Under the pieces are notes generated by a model. That model did not search any database. It was given only the letters and a program-made list of their open reading frames with translations, and had not been told where the DNA came from. DNA of 64,000 bases from Chrysomallon squamiferum (taxonomy: Eukaryota > Mollusca > Gastropoda > Neomphalida > Peltospiridae), in assembly GCA_012295275.1 (NCBI GenBank), contig CM022671.1, positions 26,012,322 through 26,076,321 of the forward strand, given 5' to 3'. Both the position numbers and the translations under genes were made by a program. This document shows, piece after piece, positions 1 to 60,400 of this stretch (within the stretch, counting starts at the first letter, position 1; every line of letters starts with the position of its first letter).

Positions 1-1172
1 CCATAAACATAATCATGTAAAATACCCTTGTGGTTTTTTTTTTCCTTTAAAATTTAAAATTTAAAACTTGACTTGAAGGAATTTTTTATTTTTATTTTTA
101 TTTTATATTCAAACTGTTTCCACCGAAAGCTGTAATGTGGCATCTTGTAGAAATAAAACACAGCTACATTAAAAATGACTGGTATTTTCCTGTCTTACAC
201 AGCGCTGTTATTTATCCACTGTAGTTAAGTGTAATTGAAACAGAACTATTAAGACAAAGCCAGACAAATTATCATTTTGTATTTTATGACCAATTTCTAC
301 TGTCTGAAGTAAATTTATACTTATTTAGAATTAAGTATTTTTGACAGATTATATGTCTAAAACATTTATATATATTGCAATTTTGATTTTTTTTTTTTTT
401 AGAACTGTTGGTGTATAAAAAAATATCTGTGCAGACATTTAACAGTTCCATTTTCAACTTATACTGAAATGTTTTAAAGACTTACTCACTTGTATTAAAA
501 CATTTTATAATATATTTGACTTTTTATTATTTTACTTACTTTATATTGTTTTATCTTTTGGATTTTGTACTGTTATTAATTTGAATATATCTTTGCTATT
601 ATTTGACATTTAATTCAATAACAAATAGAGGAAGAAGAAGAAGAAGAAAAAAAATAGATATATACATGTGTATATATACATATTTTATTAATTATTATTT
701 TGTTTTTTAATAATAATAAAGACAATGATTTAGAATATGTTTAAACACCTAATTCTTTTTGTCTTATAAAATGTACTCCTACACAAACATCCAAAGTGAA
801 ATGCACATCAACATAGACAATCTGCTAAGCTTTTATGGTAGTGAATTTTAGGTCACAGACTGTCACTAAACAAGATTAATGAGCCTCTCTTGTAACACGG
901 TCTTTAAAGACTTACATTAGCTTTAGAACATAATCATAGTCATTGACTTTCAACTGTTCTCTTGTTTACATAGTGCCTCAGATTTAATCTTGTAAACCCA
1001 CTTTTATGTTCATTTTTATACAAAAAATTATTACTGATGTTATTTTAAATTTAAGACTCAAAAATGTAAATAAAAATATTAAAAGAAAAGAAACCACATA
1101 AACAATCATTAGATCTACTAGATATATGACCTTATTCTTGATGAAACTATGTAACAGGAATGATTTAGTTAT

Positions 1173-1173
1173 A

Positions 1174-1216
<43 letters not shown>

Positions 1217-1217
1217 A
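1173..1217. repeat. (AAAT)n microsatellite
   Basis: Pure AAAT tetranucleotide run of about 11 units. Confidence 0.95.
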
Positions 1218-1344
1218 AGATTTAAAATTAAAACAAAATAATATAAATTACCTGAATAAATACTTGATAAACATGAACTATAAAATAATAAAAGGTTAAA
1301 TCAAATATTAAGCATCTTTTTTACTAAAAAAGAATAATGAATCC

Positions 1345-1377
<33 letters not shown>

Positions 1378-1739
1378 AAAATTATATTAGTATATTAGTA
1401 AAATTTAATCACAGAATCAGTGTTAAACATATTTAAATTTGAAGAAAATAAGAAATCGATACATATAAAGATGTATTTTACAGAACACTGTCAGACATCT
1501 TGTTGATTGCAATCACTTTTAAATATTGTAGACTTAAAACCTGTACTCTTTGCTTAAAACCATGTATTTGAATTAAAAAACAAAAAACCCCAATAACATC
1601 CTTAAACCACTATTTATGGAATGAGAGAACCTTTCAGTGGTATTTTGCTGGTACTAGATAGAAAACATGTCTGCATACCAGTATATTTACACTTGACATT
1701 TAAACTTGGCATGTGAAATTCATGTCAGACACAACTTAT

Positions 1740-2290
1740 TTTTGTAAAATAAAATATACTGCAAACCTGAAACCCTTTTATCAAACACTGAAAATAATGT
1801 AATCATAACGAATGTAATAAAATATATCATAAATCTGCTAAACCAAGCATGAAACTGAAAATTATGTTCACATGAATTTTTAGTGTTGGACATGATCAAT
1901 GCAAGAAAGTTTAAGTAGGTTTTCATGTAAATGTGAAAAATGAACAAAAAAGGAGCAATATGCCTGTGGTACATTTGTAAGAAATTAAAACAAAATATAC
2001 TGAAAACCTTTTAACCCTACCATAAAACAGTGAAAATTATTTTCACACTGTTTTTTCAGTGATGGACATAATCAACTCAAGAAAGTCTCAGTAGATTTTG
2101 GGTTGATCATGTCAGCGTGAAAAACGATCAAAAAGGGACAAAAAAAAGAACAACATGCTTTCATTACATTCGTAAGAAAAGAAATAAAAACTGTTGAAAA
2201 TCTGCTAAACCCAGAATAAAACACTGAAAATAGTGTTAGACCTAATCCACCCAAGAGGGTCACAGAAGGTTTTTCAAGATGCAGAATGAC
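1740..2290 (+). repeat. Degenerate tandem repeat, ~200 bp unit, about 2.5 copies
   Basis: Units starting near 1742, 1975 and 2171 share TTGTAA..A(A)TAAAA...ATACTG.AAACC, then CACTGAAAAT, GT.GGACATAATCAA..CAAGAAAGT and TGAAAAA.GA.CAAAAAGG. They are clearly diverged. Confidence 0.75.
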
Positions 2291-3061
2291 ATGTGAATCA
2301 GAACCACAGTGTCACGTGTCTCTGTTTTCCTTTAATGCAAGTATTTACTCATATACAGTTTCTCACAGGGCTGACAAACCAGTGATACGTTCTATTCATC
2401 GCAGTGTTTATTTGTGTTTATTTCCAGCAGCAAACTTCCTGAAACGTTGTTTTGAAGACACAATATCAGATAACATGGTATTTGTATATACATGTCAATA
2501 TGAGTGTATGTATGTGTGTGTGTGTGGGTGTGTGTATGTTTGTTGTAGTGGTAATGTTAGAACAACAAAAATAAAATGAACACCGATTATAACAAAGCAC
2601 AACAGAAAAAAACAATGGATGAGTTAAAAAAAAACACACCAAAACATACTAAAAAGAACTAAAAAATGTAATAGATAAAAATGTCCACATGAAATGAATC
2701 TGAACAGTTGCTTGGTATTAATAGCAGCACCTGACATTGCAAATTGGATTAACATTTTCCATTAATAAACCAGATATTTGAAAAAATGTACTGTTTTATT
2801 TTTTAAAACAAAATTAAATATCCCCCCCAAAATAGATTCATGTAATAATACAAATGAACTAATCAATAGTTTATTCCTTATACACTCCAAAAAGTGCAAA
2901 AAGGGTATCAGTTATAACATAAAATAACTCTCTTTTCCTCTCTCAATGTTTTTGTGTGTGTGTGTGTGCTGGGGATGAGTGTGTATATATGTGTGAGGGT
3001 GTGTTAAAACTTGTTAAAATTACATTTTCTAAGTGAAACATATCAGTCAGTGATATGATAA

Positions 3062-3770
3062 GTTTAAATTTATAAACATCAAATGTTTTTATTGCCGCAC
3101 ACATATCTAATTCTAATTCTGTCAGTTAACAGCTTGTTAAGAAACACTTTCATATCATAAACAAAACACTGGTGCTGGCTTGATGATAAGATAAAATAAA
3201 TAAAATATAAAAAAATCAATTCCATTTATGTGTAAATTAAACAGACCATTCAAATACAGTTAAAAAGAAAAAAAAATGTTCTTGTATTAAGAGTAAATTT
3301 TTCAAATGACATTTATTAAGTGCAGTTTTGGTTAAGGCATAATTGTGGTAAAATAAATAAATTAAAGAAATTCTTTTGGAATGTCAAACTAGAATTTTAT
3401 TGTCAGTTTATGCAAGTTATAAAATAAATAAATAAGTGAAAATAAACAACAACAACAACAAAAATAGACAAAATAAAATAAAATTGAAAAGGTAAATAAA
3501 AAGTATTTTTAAAAAATACTATTTAAAAACGATATTTTCCACAAAATCCCTCCACACCCCCCTAAAAAAAAGAAGAAAAACAACTACAAGAAACAAAACA
3601 GCAAAAGTAACAACAATAACAAAACAAGATCTTAGTCTACAGTATTATGAACTATGTTGACAGTCATATAACAATTTTTAATTTACAAACATCAAATGTT
3701 TTTATTGCTGTACATGTATCTAATTTTAGTTTATCTGTTGACTGCTTCTGTTAACAGTTTCTTGAAAAAT
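3062..3770 (+). repeat. Dispersed ~100 bp repeat pair (3062-3150 and 3675-3770)
   Basis: Both copies share TTTA.AAACATCAAATGTTTT, TATTGC.G.ACA..TATCTAATT, and further on GTTAACAG.TT.TT.A. They are diverged direct copies about 610 bp apart. Confidence 0.75.
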
Positions 3771-4846
3771 AACATCTGATTATTTCTACTGGCCTTGAGA
3801 ATTCTTTCGCAAAAAAGTCTTTGCCAAAAGTTATAATGAAGTCAAAACTGAAGTACCAAAATAATCACTAGACGTAAATGTTTAGAAAATTTGTATACTG
3901 AAAATTCTAACACTTTTGAAAACTTGTGTTGTTAACCATCATTTACAAGTACTGCAGTGCCTGACTTTGTGAAAAACAGTCAAATATACTTGAACGATTT
4001 TTCAAAGCCAGTTTTGGTTTGCCAGAATTCTAGATGCTTTAAGATGAGGTGAAATTTAATGACAAATATTGACAAACATATCTAGACAGAGTCAGACAGT
4101 GCAGGAAATAGAAAGTTAAAAATCAAATATTTGACAAAGCGCAAAACAAACAAAGCTTGCAAAATGTAATAAGATGAATTAGCACGTAAAGGAATGAGTA
4201 GGTATTATAAGAATTACGTCACATATTTGTATTTCAATACAGCAATAATGGCTGAGACGGAGAAATAATAATGAAAAATAAATAATTAAAAAAACAAAGC
4301 AATAAATAAATAAATAACAAAATAACATGTAACAATAAAACAAACCAAACCAAAAAGATTTTAAAATCCCTATAATAACCTACAAATCTAAAACTCATGA
4401 TAAAAAAACCCCAAACAAGTAGACCTAAAATGGCTAAACTGTTTCAGTTTCAAACTGCTGTGTTCTGAACATACAAAACAGAAAGGTACTTTATAATTAC
4501 ATTCAATAAATCTCAGCTTTCAGTATTACAAAGTTCATTATGCTTGTCTTATTCTGAAGTTAGATTTCACTAACTGATTAGAAAATACTGAAATGCATAA
4601 ATTTGGGGCCCCAGCTTCCTGACTAGAACAGTGTTAGTATTATGTTAAGGGAAGAAGTAGTGCAGTGTAGTTACATGTCAGTTAGCTCTAAGTAAAAGCC
4701 ACTAGGGGATGAGATCGTATTATCTGCCAGTCATGAGACTGGTTAGTTAATTGCAATTTCATCAATATGACAAGAAATGAAAATGTTTAAATTCAAATCA
4801 GCTATGTGTGTACAATTCTCAAAACCATAAGTGCCAGAATTAATCA

Positions 4847-5010
4847 TTTATCTCTAATATATACAAAGTTAATCATAAATAGTACATATGGTTTAAGTAG
4901 CAAAAAAAAAAAAATTTATCTCTAATTATATACAAAGTTAATAATAAATAGTCCATATGGTTTAAGTAGCAAGAAAACAATTTATTTATCTGTAATATAT
5001 ACAAAGTTAG
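4847..5010 (+). repeat. 68-70 bp tandem repeat, about 2.4 copies
   Basis: Units start at 4847, 4915 and 4985. They share TTTATCT.TAATATATACAA, AGTTAAT.ATAAATAGT.CA and TATGGTTTAAGTAGCAA; the third copy is cut after AAAGTTA. Confidence 0.85.
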
Positions 5011-8000
5011 TTAAGTAAATGAATATACATATACACTTCATTTTTCAAATAATAATTTAAAAATATGAGTTCATTTTTTAAGCTTTTTAGATTATGTAAA
5101 CAGATTCTAATGTGCACTTGATTTTCTTCCAAAACAATCAGACATGGTATTTCTCTTTCTAAATGGATTTTCAACACATCACCCCAGAGATTTTCTGTAA
5201 AGGTTATTATTGTAATTGGAAATGAAAACTACACATCTAACCTTTGTGTCGATGGTCAGTTTTTCCTTATATGATATTTTCTAGTCAATTCACTCAAGAT
5301 GTTCAATCTACTTTAGTGACCATAAACACGAGATATGTAATTTACTTAACTAAAACATTTCTGTTGATCTTTGCTGACGGTAAACACACAACACTTCTCA
5401 GACAATAGATCTGGCTGGAAATAAAATGATTAAGAAATGAAAATGTCATATGGGTTGGAAAATGTTTCTATGACTTTCCAATAACCCGTCGTGATTTATC
5501 AATCCTAGACTGATGGATCTGATCTACTTCTTTCATCACCGACCCTCTCTGCATTCACAGAACTCTTCAATGTGTGTCGAGCAGTCTCAGTTTAAAAACC
5601 TGTTTGGAAATTAATTTGGCCAACTTCCTTTTACTTCAAAGGCGACTTGACAAGATGCCAGTTGAAAATGTTGAGAGACATGCCTGAAGCTTCGGGCAGA
5701 CAAAAGTTGTTTTCTTAAAATTACGAAATTTTGTGTTCTCTGTCTAATGAGTTGTCACACTGGACTTTCACTTGAACAAAATGTCCAAGAAATTAAAAAG
5801 AAGTAAAATAAAAAAAATTAAATTAAAAAAAACTGCTCCCTGAATGTGAAGCTAGAATTAATGTTTGTTAAACTGAATCTAGTTTTGTTAGTTCTGTAAA
5901 CTGAACATCACTTTTACAGTGAACTGGAAATACTATAACTTTAATTAAGTTTGAACTATTTGCTTTTACTTGACCAGACACTTCAGATTAAACAGTGTAT
6001 GTCAATGTGTCAACAAGAAAGAAAAGAGAAGACAGGCTAAGAAACAGATTTTTGATTTTCCTCAAATGTCAACACAGACATGATGATTTCTTTAGATTGA
6101 TTTCAGAAATCAGACAGAAAAAAAATACAAGAGACATGATTAAACATATTTCATCTTTCTGAATTGTAACTTTACATTCTGTATTTTAAGTTCAATTTAA
6201 TAATGTAAAATTTTATTAGATAATTATTTATATATATATATAATTTTTTTTTTACCATTAATTATCTGCAACAGACCATATATGTATGTGTGCATGGTTA
6301 TGACATATGTGTTGTTTATGTATATAAGTGTATAACAGTATATATATCTGTTTGAGGATATGGGTGTGTATTAGAATCTTAGACTGATGAAATAATGTAT
6401 CAGTACTTAAAGTAACACAAATAAGGTGCAGCTCTGGCTATGATCAACATTTCTTGTATTCACTCAACATCATACAGAAAATACTATTATTTTATTAAAG
6501 TATTAACTGAAGGAGAAGTTTTGTAACAGCTTTGTAATTTTGGATTATTTATTTATTTGTAACTTTTCAACTTTTTATCTGTCCTTTTACTAACATTTTC
6601 AGTTAAAAATAAAACTGAAGAAAAGAACACTAAAAACAACATTAAAGTTGTAATTATAATAAACATTCCTCTAAATTCTTTCTTTTTGTTTGAAAACCAA
6701 AACGAGAAAATCCTTATAATCAGATTATAATAAATTAGTTTATTTAATAAATGTCTTTTGTTAAAAAAAAAAAAAAATCTCAATTTTTATTGATTTATTT
6801 TGATGAAAGTGTAAGTGTACTCCATTACTAGCTTTTGATACAAATTTCTGGTTTTGGATTAATTAAAAAAAAGAGCTAAATCTGACACACTGACAATGAG
6901 TTTAATGAATGACTGCAATATTCTCTCTGTACTGGCTTAGTTCTCAGCTGAATAAATCAGATCATGTCACAATTAAGTAGAACAAATGAACGAGTTTAAT
7001 GCAAAATACTTGAAGTATTATACAGAATACATGTCCAGGGGTCATCGTATTTCATTAACAGCATAGTGATCAGTTTTGTTTCTGTAAATTTAAACACACA
7101 ATTAATAGGATTTTATGACTATATTTAATCTTACAGGGGTTAAATTTTTTCAGCAGTCTATGACAAAAATTTAATATTTCCAAAGAACTGCTGAGAAAAA
7201 GAATCCAAAAAATTACATTCAAACAAAAAAAACAAGAACCCTGTAAATACCAACCCACCCCCAAATCTGCTATAAATAAATAAATAAATAAATAATATGC
7301 ACTCAAACTTGTATTTTCTAATTTTATTTTGTAATTCAACTTTTCTTTTAAATGTAATATTTTCAGGTACTATTACATATATTGCATAGCTTATTGGCAA
7401 ATGCAGTGATCTTAAAATATTTCATCGACATATTCTGCTTACACAGCAAATCCTTCACTTCAGAAAAGATAAAAATTTCCATTACAATTAATAAATGTAA
7501 TGTTTATGGATTAAAGACTGATGAAAATATTTTTTCTGTCCAAAGCCATTGGACAAGACTTGCATGGCTAATATACTTCAGACAGCAGAAATGAGGAGAA
7601 ATCAGAAAAGGATCAAGTCTCCCAGTGTTATAAATCCAACAAGGATAAACAAACCATAATAAAAATGAAGGGAAATATCCTCATTATGCCAATGATAAAC
7701 AAAGTAAGTTAGTTGGTCAGTACAAGCTGACCCAATCTTGTCATTGGTTAAAAAAATAAAAAAATAAACCCAACACAATGTTTGTAATTCTGTAAACTGT
7801 TCAAATGTTCTGTTTCTCTAAAGCTACGATTTCATTTATGTTTGTTCAGGTTGATACAGTATGCGGATGTAGAAATTTTGAACTTTTCTCAAGTAAATGT
7901 GTGTAGGTTTATTGAAAACGTACTGTGGATGTATTGAATGTATCCTGTTTGTATGTGGCTTTACTGTGAATATGTGGATCTGAAATAATATGTATGTGGG

Positions 8001-8445
8001 TGTAGTTGTTATATAATTCTGGTGTGTGATGGATCAGGTGTTATATATAAATATAAAATACTAGGTGTATTAACATTATCTGTATAACTGTTTATGCTGG
8101 CAGATTATTTATCAAACTGGATGTACGCAGTGGATCATTATCAGCTGATAGATATTAATATTAATTTATTGTTTTATGCATCCGGGTTTTGAATAAGGCA
8201 ATATTTATAGATTATTTGTTTTAACCTCTTGAGTATTTTCCTGGCATCAGTAAACACCACACCAGCAGTATAACTGAGTTAGTTACAAGTGAATCTCTGG
8301 TAAATTATATCACGGGTCCAGTATAATGTCAGGATTATTAAATCTTTGCAATTAGTAAATCAAATGTGCATGTCTGCCTGTGTTTCTATATTAATAATGC
8401 AAGACGGACAGATGGACAGACAAACAGACAGATATGTTAACTCAC

Positions 8446-54959
<46,514 letters not shown>

Positions 54960-56454
54960 TGCATTCTAATAATGCAAAAGAATTATTATCATGAATACAA
55001 GGAAAATTATGATATTTAAATTTTCAAAATGCTCTGGAAATATTCACACAGCTGATGTAAAAAACTTAAAATTAATTTTACTCTTTTGTGCTGATCAGTC
55101 TTTGATAAAAATAAACCATTTCAATAAATTCACAAAATTCTAGATGTTATTCTTGCTTTTATTGTGAACTCATATGACATAGGCCTACCTAAAAAACAAC
55201 TTTGCAGTAATGTACTCATTCTTTTACATTTCTTGCTTATAATATTATATAAAAATAAACTGAAGAAGCAATAAAATATATTGTATACACTAAATGGCAT
55301 TTTACTAAACATAATTAATTATTTCTGTATAACGAATATTTTTTTCCATTAATATTTTATCCATTTGCAATGAAAAGTATGCATTTTAAAGATAACTATA
55401 AAGCTTATTCATAGACAAGAATGCCATTTCATAAAATTGCCTAACGTAGGCAACATGACCTTTATTAAAACTTAAGCTAATAACAGCATTTTATATATAC
55501 GGCCACATTAACCATGTGAAAACTATCATCTATGTTAATTATATTACATTAATTTTATATGAATTAATGACAAATGTTTCCATTTCTTTTAATGCAGTAA
55601 ATGGGAAAGATTAAATATTTAATATTATGAGTAACATTTATTGACACATTTCAAGAAATTAATAAATTTAATTTTAACACTGATTCATAATTTTAAATTT
55701 ATATTTTGTTTATTTGTTTCAAAATATATTAATTTATTAATAAATTCATACTTTTCTGTATTCATTTTTTTTTTCTCAGCTTTAAGATAATTTATATGAC
55801 TGAACACCAGATTTAACCATAAAGGAACTTGATGTGGATGGGTGTATAAAGCACTCTAACACAAAACCTACACAAATTCCATCTACTTTATATCTTTAAT
55901 TCCTCTTGATGATCACACAACATTATAGACAATTATTACAGATGATAGCATAGCAATTATAATGCAGAAAATTGGCCTCCAAACATATGTCTCCCTTGCC
56001 AGATATTCTCTCTTCTCTCCTGTATTATCTTTCACCCCAGGCACACTGATAACATCCAACACTCCTGACAGTTACTCTGCTGGGTTTCTTAAGCCCCAGT
56101 GACAGTGTTTACCATATATTAATGTCCCAAGAGTGTTGGAGGAATTTCCCAAGTACGTTAAGTCTAAACAAATGCCTCAATCATGAATTAGTGAAACCAA
56201 AGATTATGCTAGATCATGTTAGATGCTTTTAGATTTGTCCCTCACATAGATATCACAAAATCAAACCTTTAGAAAGATTTCACTGATTTGAGGGATTTAT
56301 ATCTATTCAGTCTGGAAACCACTGGCATAAAGACATTATAATTATACCTCAGTGCATTTCAAAAATTATAAACAATATATTATATAATAAAGAAATAAGT
56401 TTATTTTACATTTCATTCATAATTTGAAAAATAATTCTAAATTTGACAGTCTGT

Positions 56455-56456
<2 letters not shown>

Positions 56457-56524
<68 letters not shown>
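56457..56524. repeat. (TG)34 microsatellite
   Basis: Perfect 68 bp TG run in the divergent HDAC6/SENP8 5' region. Confidence 0.98.
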
Positions 56525-56525
<1 letters not shown>

Positions 56526-56950
56526 TGAGTAGGCAGTTTATTTTTATTAAAATAAAAATAAGTAACTTAACAAAATACGGCAATTGGTTATTGACGTAAA
56601 CAGATAACATTGTTTTTATTATTATTATTTTTTGTTGTTATCTGTCCTCCAGCTTTTTAGGTTTGTTGTTTGATTATTACTGAACCGATAAATTCTGAAC
56701 TTCAAAAAAGAAAAAAATCATAGATATGTTTAGTTTCCACTTACGATAAATTAAAAGGCCTGAGTATCAGCAACCATGATTTAGCGTTCCAAGCGTCTGT
56801 GAAAACATCTCTGATTTAACCTTGATTGCTGAGTTTCGATTTCATGCAAACGATAACTTGATAACCATGTTAAAATAATAAAACAAAAATGAGTCTAAGA
56901 ATGAATGCTAGACTGTTTATTTAATCAAATGTCTGTGAATAATTCCTTTA

Positions 56951-56982
<32 letters not shown>

Positions 56983-57150
56983 AGTATGTACTAACAAAAA
57001 ATCAACAAAATAAAAGCAGGCTTTGCAACAGCAAATTATTTTAAACCAGCTTTATTTACGAAGTTTCTTTAAATTTTTAATAATTTCGGTAAACGTGATC
57101 TAATCTAAGGTAAACGTGACTATCAAATTATCATTATCATCATCACATTC

Positions 57151-57165
57151 TCATCATCATCATCA

Positions 57166-57216
<51 letters not shown>
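57151..57216. repeat. (CAT)n(ATT)n microsatellite
   Basis: Trinucleotide array about 230 bp upstream of the SENP8 start. Repeat-only ORFs on both strands here are not genes. Confidence 0.95.
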
Positions 57217-57217
<1 letters not shown>

Positions 57218-57444
57218 TGCATTGTTTATGGGTGGGTTTTTTTTTTATTTTTTTTTTTTTTTTTAATTTTATTTTTACTGTATGTGTATACTTCTCTGTC
57301 TCACAGTAAATCTCTGTGGGTATGTAGATATATGTATTGCCTTTGTACGTATGAACGGGCACGTTTACACTAAATCCAAGCCGATACAACTAACTATACA
57401 TGGCGCTCCAGCCAAAAGGAGGAAAATACGTTAATAACTGTAAC

Positions 57445-60400
57445 ATGGCTGGAGACGATGATCCGATCATTTTGAGTTTCAATGACAGTTTATTAAGAAA
57501 ATCTGATATAAGTCTTTTGGAAGGACCGTATTGGCTGAATGATAATATTATTGGCTTCTGTTTTGAGTTAGTGTCATTAATGCAATGTAACTGTTGCTTA
57601 GGCGAAATAATGTGATTAATATTTCAATCAGACTGATCTGTCAAATAATACTTTTAATATAAAGTACTAGCATAAGTTGCAGCATTTAGTAAGGCACACG
57701 ATAGATTGTCAGAACTAGTTCATCAAATGTAAAAAGTGGCCTTGCAAACTTTTAATTCTTTTAAATACTTTGAAAGTTTAATACAATATACGCGTCATCT
57801 GCATTTGTTTCTTTATATAATTTATAGGTATTAACAGTAATTCACAAAAACAGGTACATTTTTATCCAGTGAGTGTTTGTTTTATGTTGAATGTCCATTT
57901 CTATTGATATGTAAATGTAAAGCACTGTTATTGTAGTTGTATGAATGTAGAACAGTAGCAACCTAAACAAAATATATATCTGTATCTATACATATAGGTA
58001 GGTAGGTGTGTGTTAAAAAGCATGTGTGTGAAATCACTCCTTTGAAATTAGTCTAAGTGTCCATGCTAGTAGATTTTTTCTCTGTTAAATATAGTGCCTG
58101 TAACCTAAAATGTTGATTTCTGCTATTGAACCTAACCAGATTACTTGCAGTAGCCTATTTATTGATTAGCTGTTCATAAACTAACCGAAACATTTTGTCA
58201 CTTGCTATATATTTCAGTCATCTTTTCAGACTCCTTATAATCACAGTTTGTTAGTTGGTATAAAATACATATTATTATTTTTTCAAATGAAAAACCCAAC
58301 ATAACAAGAGGTTATTATTTTTTTTTAGATACTTTGAAAAGGAAAAATTCAACCATTCTGCTGACAAATTGTGCCTCATTAATCCTGCCTTTGCTCAACT
58401 TATTAAACTATCAAAAGGTATGAAATGATTATTAATTTGAAATATGCTATTAAAGTAGAATTTATGGGTTACACATGTATCTAAAATTTATGTTTACATT
58501 TTTCAAAACTTTTATTAATGATGGTAGATCATTAAAAATAATAATATCTTCTAAGTATAAAGAATGTTTTCATACTACTACAGGTATTTATTATTATCTT
58601 TTAAATTTTTTTCATCTTATATTTCAGTTATAAATAATTGGTTTTCATTTCAATCTTATATTTCTTGCACTGATTATGTTTTCATTCCTTCAGCAGAAAT
58701 GTTGTTTTCTTTTTAAGTTGTGAAAGCTCAGTTTTAGTTTCATTCTTGTATATATTCTGCACCTATCAGTATGTCCTTGTGTTTTTCAGCTGATGAATTA
58801 GCAATATTACTGGAGCCTCTTAATTTACTTACAAAGCAGTATGTCTTTCTCCCTGTCAATGATAACCCACAAGATGCTGTTGGTGGATCACACTGGTTTG
58901 TTCTGTTTAAAATAATTATATATAAATTTACATCTATATAAATAATTTTAGCTGTCTCTTAATTTCACTCTATAAGACAAGTTCTTTCTGAACAATTTTT
59001 GCTGTTTTAATTTTGTTATGTATGAGTAATTTTAGCTATCTCATTATTATATTGTGTATAATTATATGGGGTCATTCCGTGTCAAATCACCCAATGGTTT
59101 AAACCCGACCGTCTCAGATTTTTATGAAACTTGGTATACTTGTTGACTGGGATCCCACAGCACCAAATCTGAAATATTAGCCCAATCAGACCAGTGGTGT
59201 GGGAGATACGGCCCATGGAATTTTGAGATTTTTGCCAAAAATGGGCGTGACCACCAACCTTAGAACCCTCATATCTCAGGAACTACTGGGCCAATCTTCA
59301 TAAAATTGGTATTGTTAGAAAGGCAAAATGACAAGGATACCAAATCTGCCATTTTTGTTTAGTTTGGAAAATATTGGAGTACCTTGACCTTTTGACCTTT
59401 GCTATGACCTTGAAATTGACCATGTGGATCATGTGATCTTGAGATGACCTTTATTGAAATTTAATCTCCCACATGTTAACTAAAACATATAAAAGTTTCC
59501 TGGGTGTAATATTTTTTGTTTAGCCACAATATAGATTTAAAAAATGCACATACATGAAAATAACACCTTTTCAGCCATTAACATCTGATTAACTAAAACA
59601 TGAATGATCAATTCTGGATGCTAGGAATCACCATCTCTCTTGATCATCGAGTAAGACATTGTAGGCCTACATGTATGCATAAAGTTCACATATAAAAGTT
59701 TCCTGGGTATAATATTTTTTGTTTAGCCATAATAGAGATTTAAAAAAATGCATACCTGCATGGATGATTGATACAATGCATTACAATGTACATTTTCTCT
59801 GAGACTAAAAATTCATCTTTGGAGTTAAAACCCACCTGACATGTCTGAAGGAATGCCTGAAGGATATGAAAAGATGCCAAATGGCATGACATGTTCTACA
59901 CAATCAGGCTCAAAGGGTTAACAGGAAGTGATGCTTCAGGCAGGTCAGGAACTCCTTTAGATTCCCTGGTGCAATCCCCATTGAGCACATGGTAATTTGA
60001 AGTTTAAGACAAAGAAGTTTCTTCATCTGCATTTCTTTGACAATCTGAAGCTTTTTAAGTTGGACACAATGTCAGATGTTGATACATAAACAATATTTTT
60101 ATTTCATAAAACCTATTAAGTAATTGTATCATGTCATGTGGGCCTTGCCATTGGTTTTGAACAAGGCTTCAGTCAACAACAGTACAACCCAGTCTGAAAT
60201 CAGACATCATCAAGTGATGTACTGCATAATGTATCTTCGGCACAGAGTATGAACAAGGTCTACTTCACCTTAATAAACTGTGGTTTATACTTGAGAAGAT
60301 TGACATAAATGCCCAAGACTTGTGGGCCTTTGGCAATAACACATGTACTCTGCTGCCATTTTATGACCTGCTTAACTTTACTGAAAGGGTTTCAGGATTT

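Larger units (their letters stand above)
1..8436. other. Noncoding AT-rich region left of the last HDAC6 exon found
   Basis: No supportable exon was found on either strand, including any piece matching a ZnF-UBP domain. The stretch holds an (AAAT)n tract at 1173-1217, a 29-base A run at 1345-1373, degenerate tandem repeats at 1740-2290 and 4847-5010, and a dispersed pair at 3062-3150 and 3675-3770. It is either HDAC6 intron or 3' flank. A more complex, GC-richer patch lies at about 5460-5700 but has no convincing reading frame. Confidence 0.6.
54967..57399. promoter_or_regulatory. Divergent HDAC6/SENP8 5' region
   Basis: About 2.5 kb separates the two start codons. On the minus strand a consensus donor (TTTATC|GTAAGTGG, exon base 56745) suggests a noncoding HDAC6 first exon covering about 56746-56850, spliced to the acceptor ending at 54966. 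SENP8 transcription would then start within about 0.5 kb on the other strand, giving a bidirectional promoter near 56.85-57.4 kb. The region also holds a (TG)34 tract and a (CAT/ATT)n tract. Transcription start sites are inferred only. Confidence 0.4.

Noticed and set aside
5460-5700. GC-richer patch that might hold the missing ZnF-UBP exon
   Set aside because: Read on the minus strand it gives no Cys/His pattern of a ubiquitin-binding zinc finger and no bounded exon.
57116-57389. Tyr- and Asn-run ORFs upstream of SENP8
   Set aside because: They come from the CAT/ATT repeat. The plus-strand one ends before the true SENP8 start.
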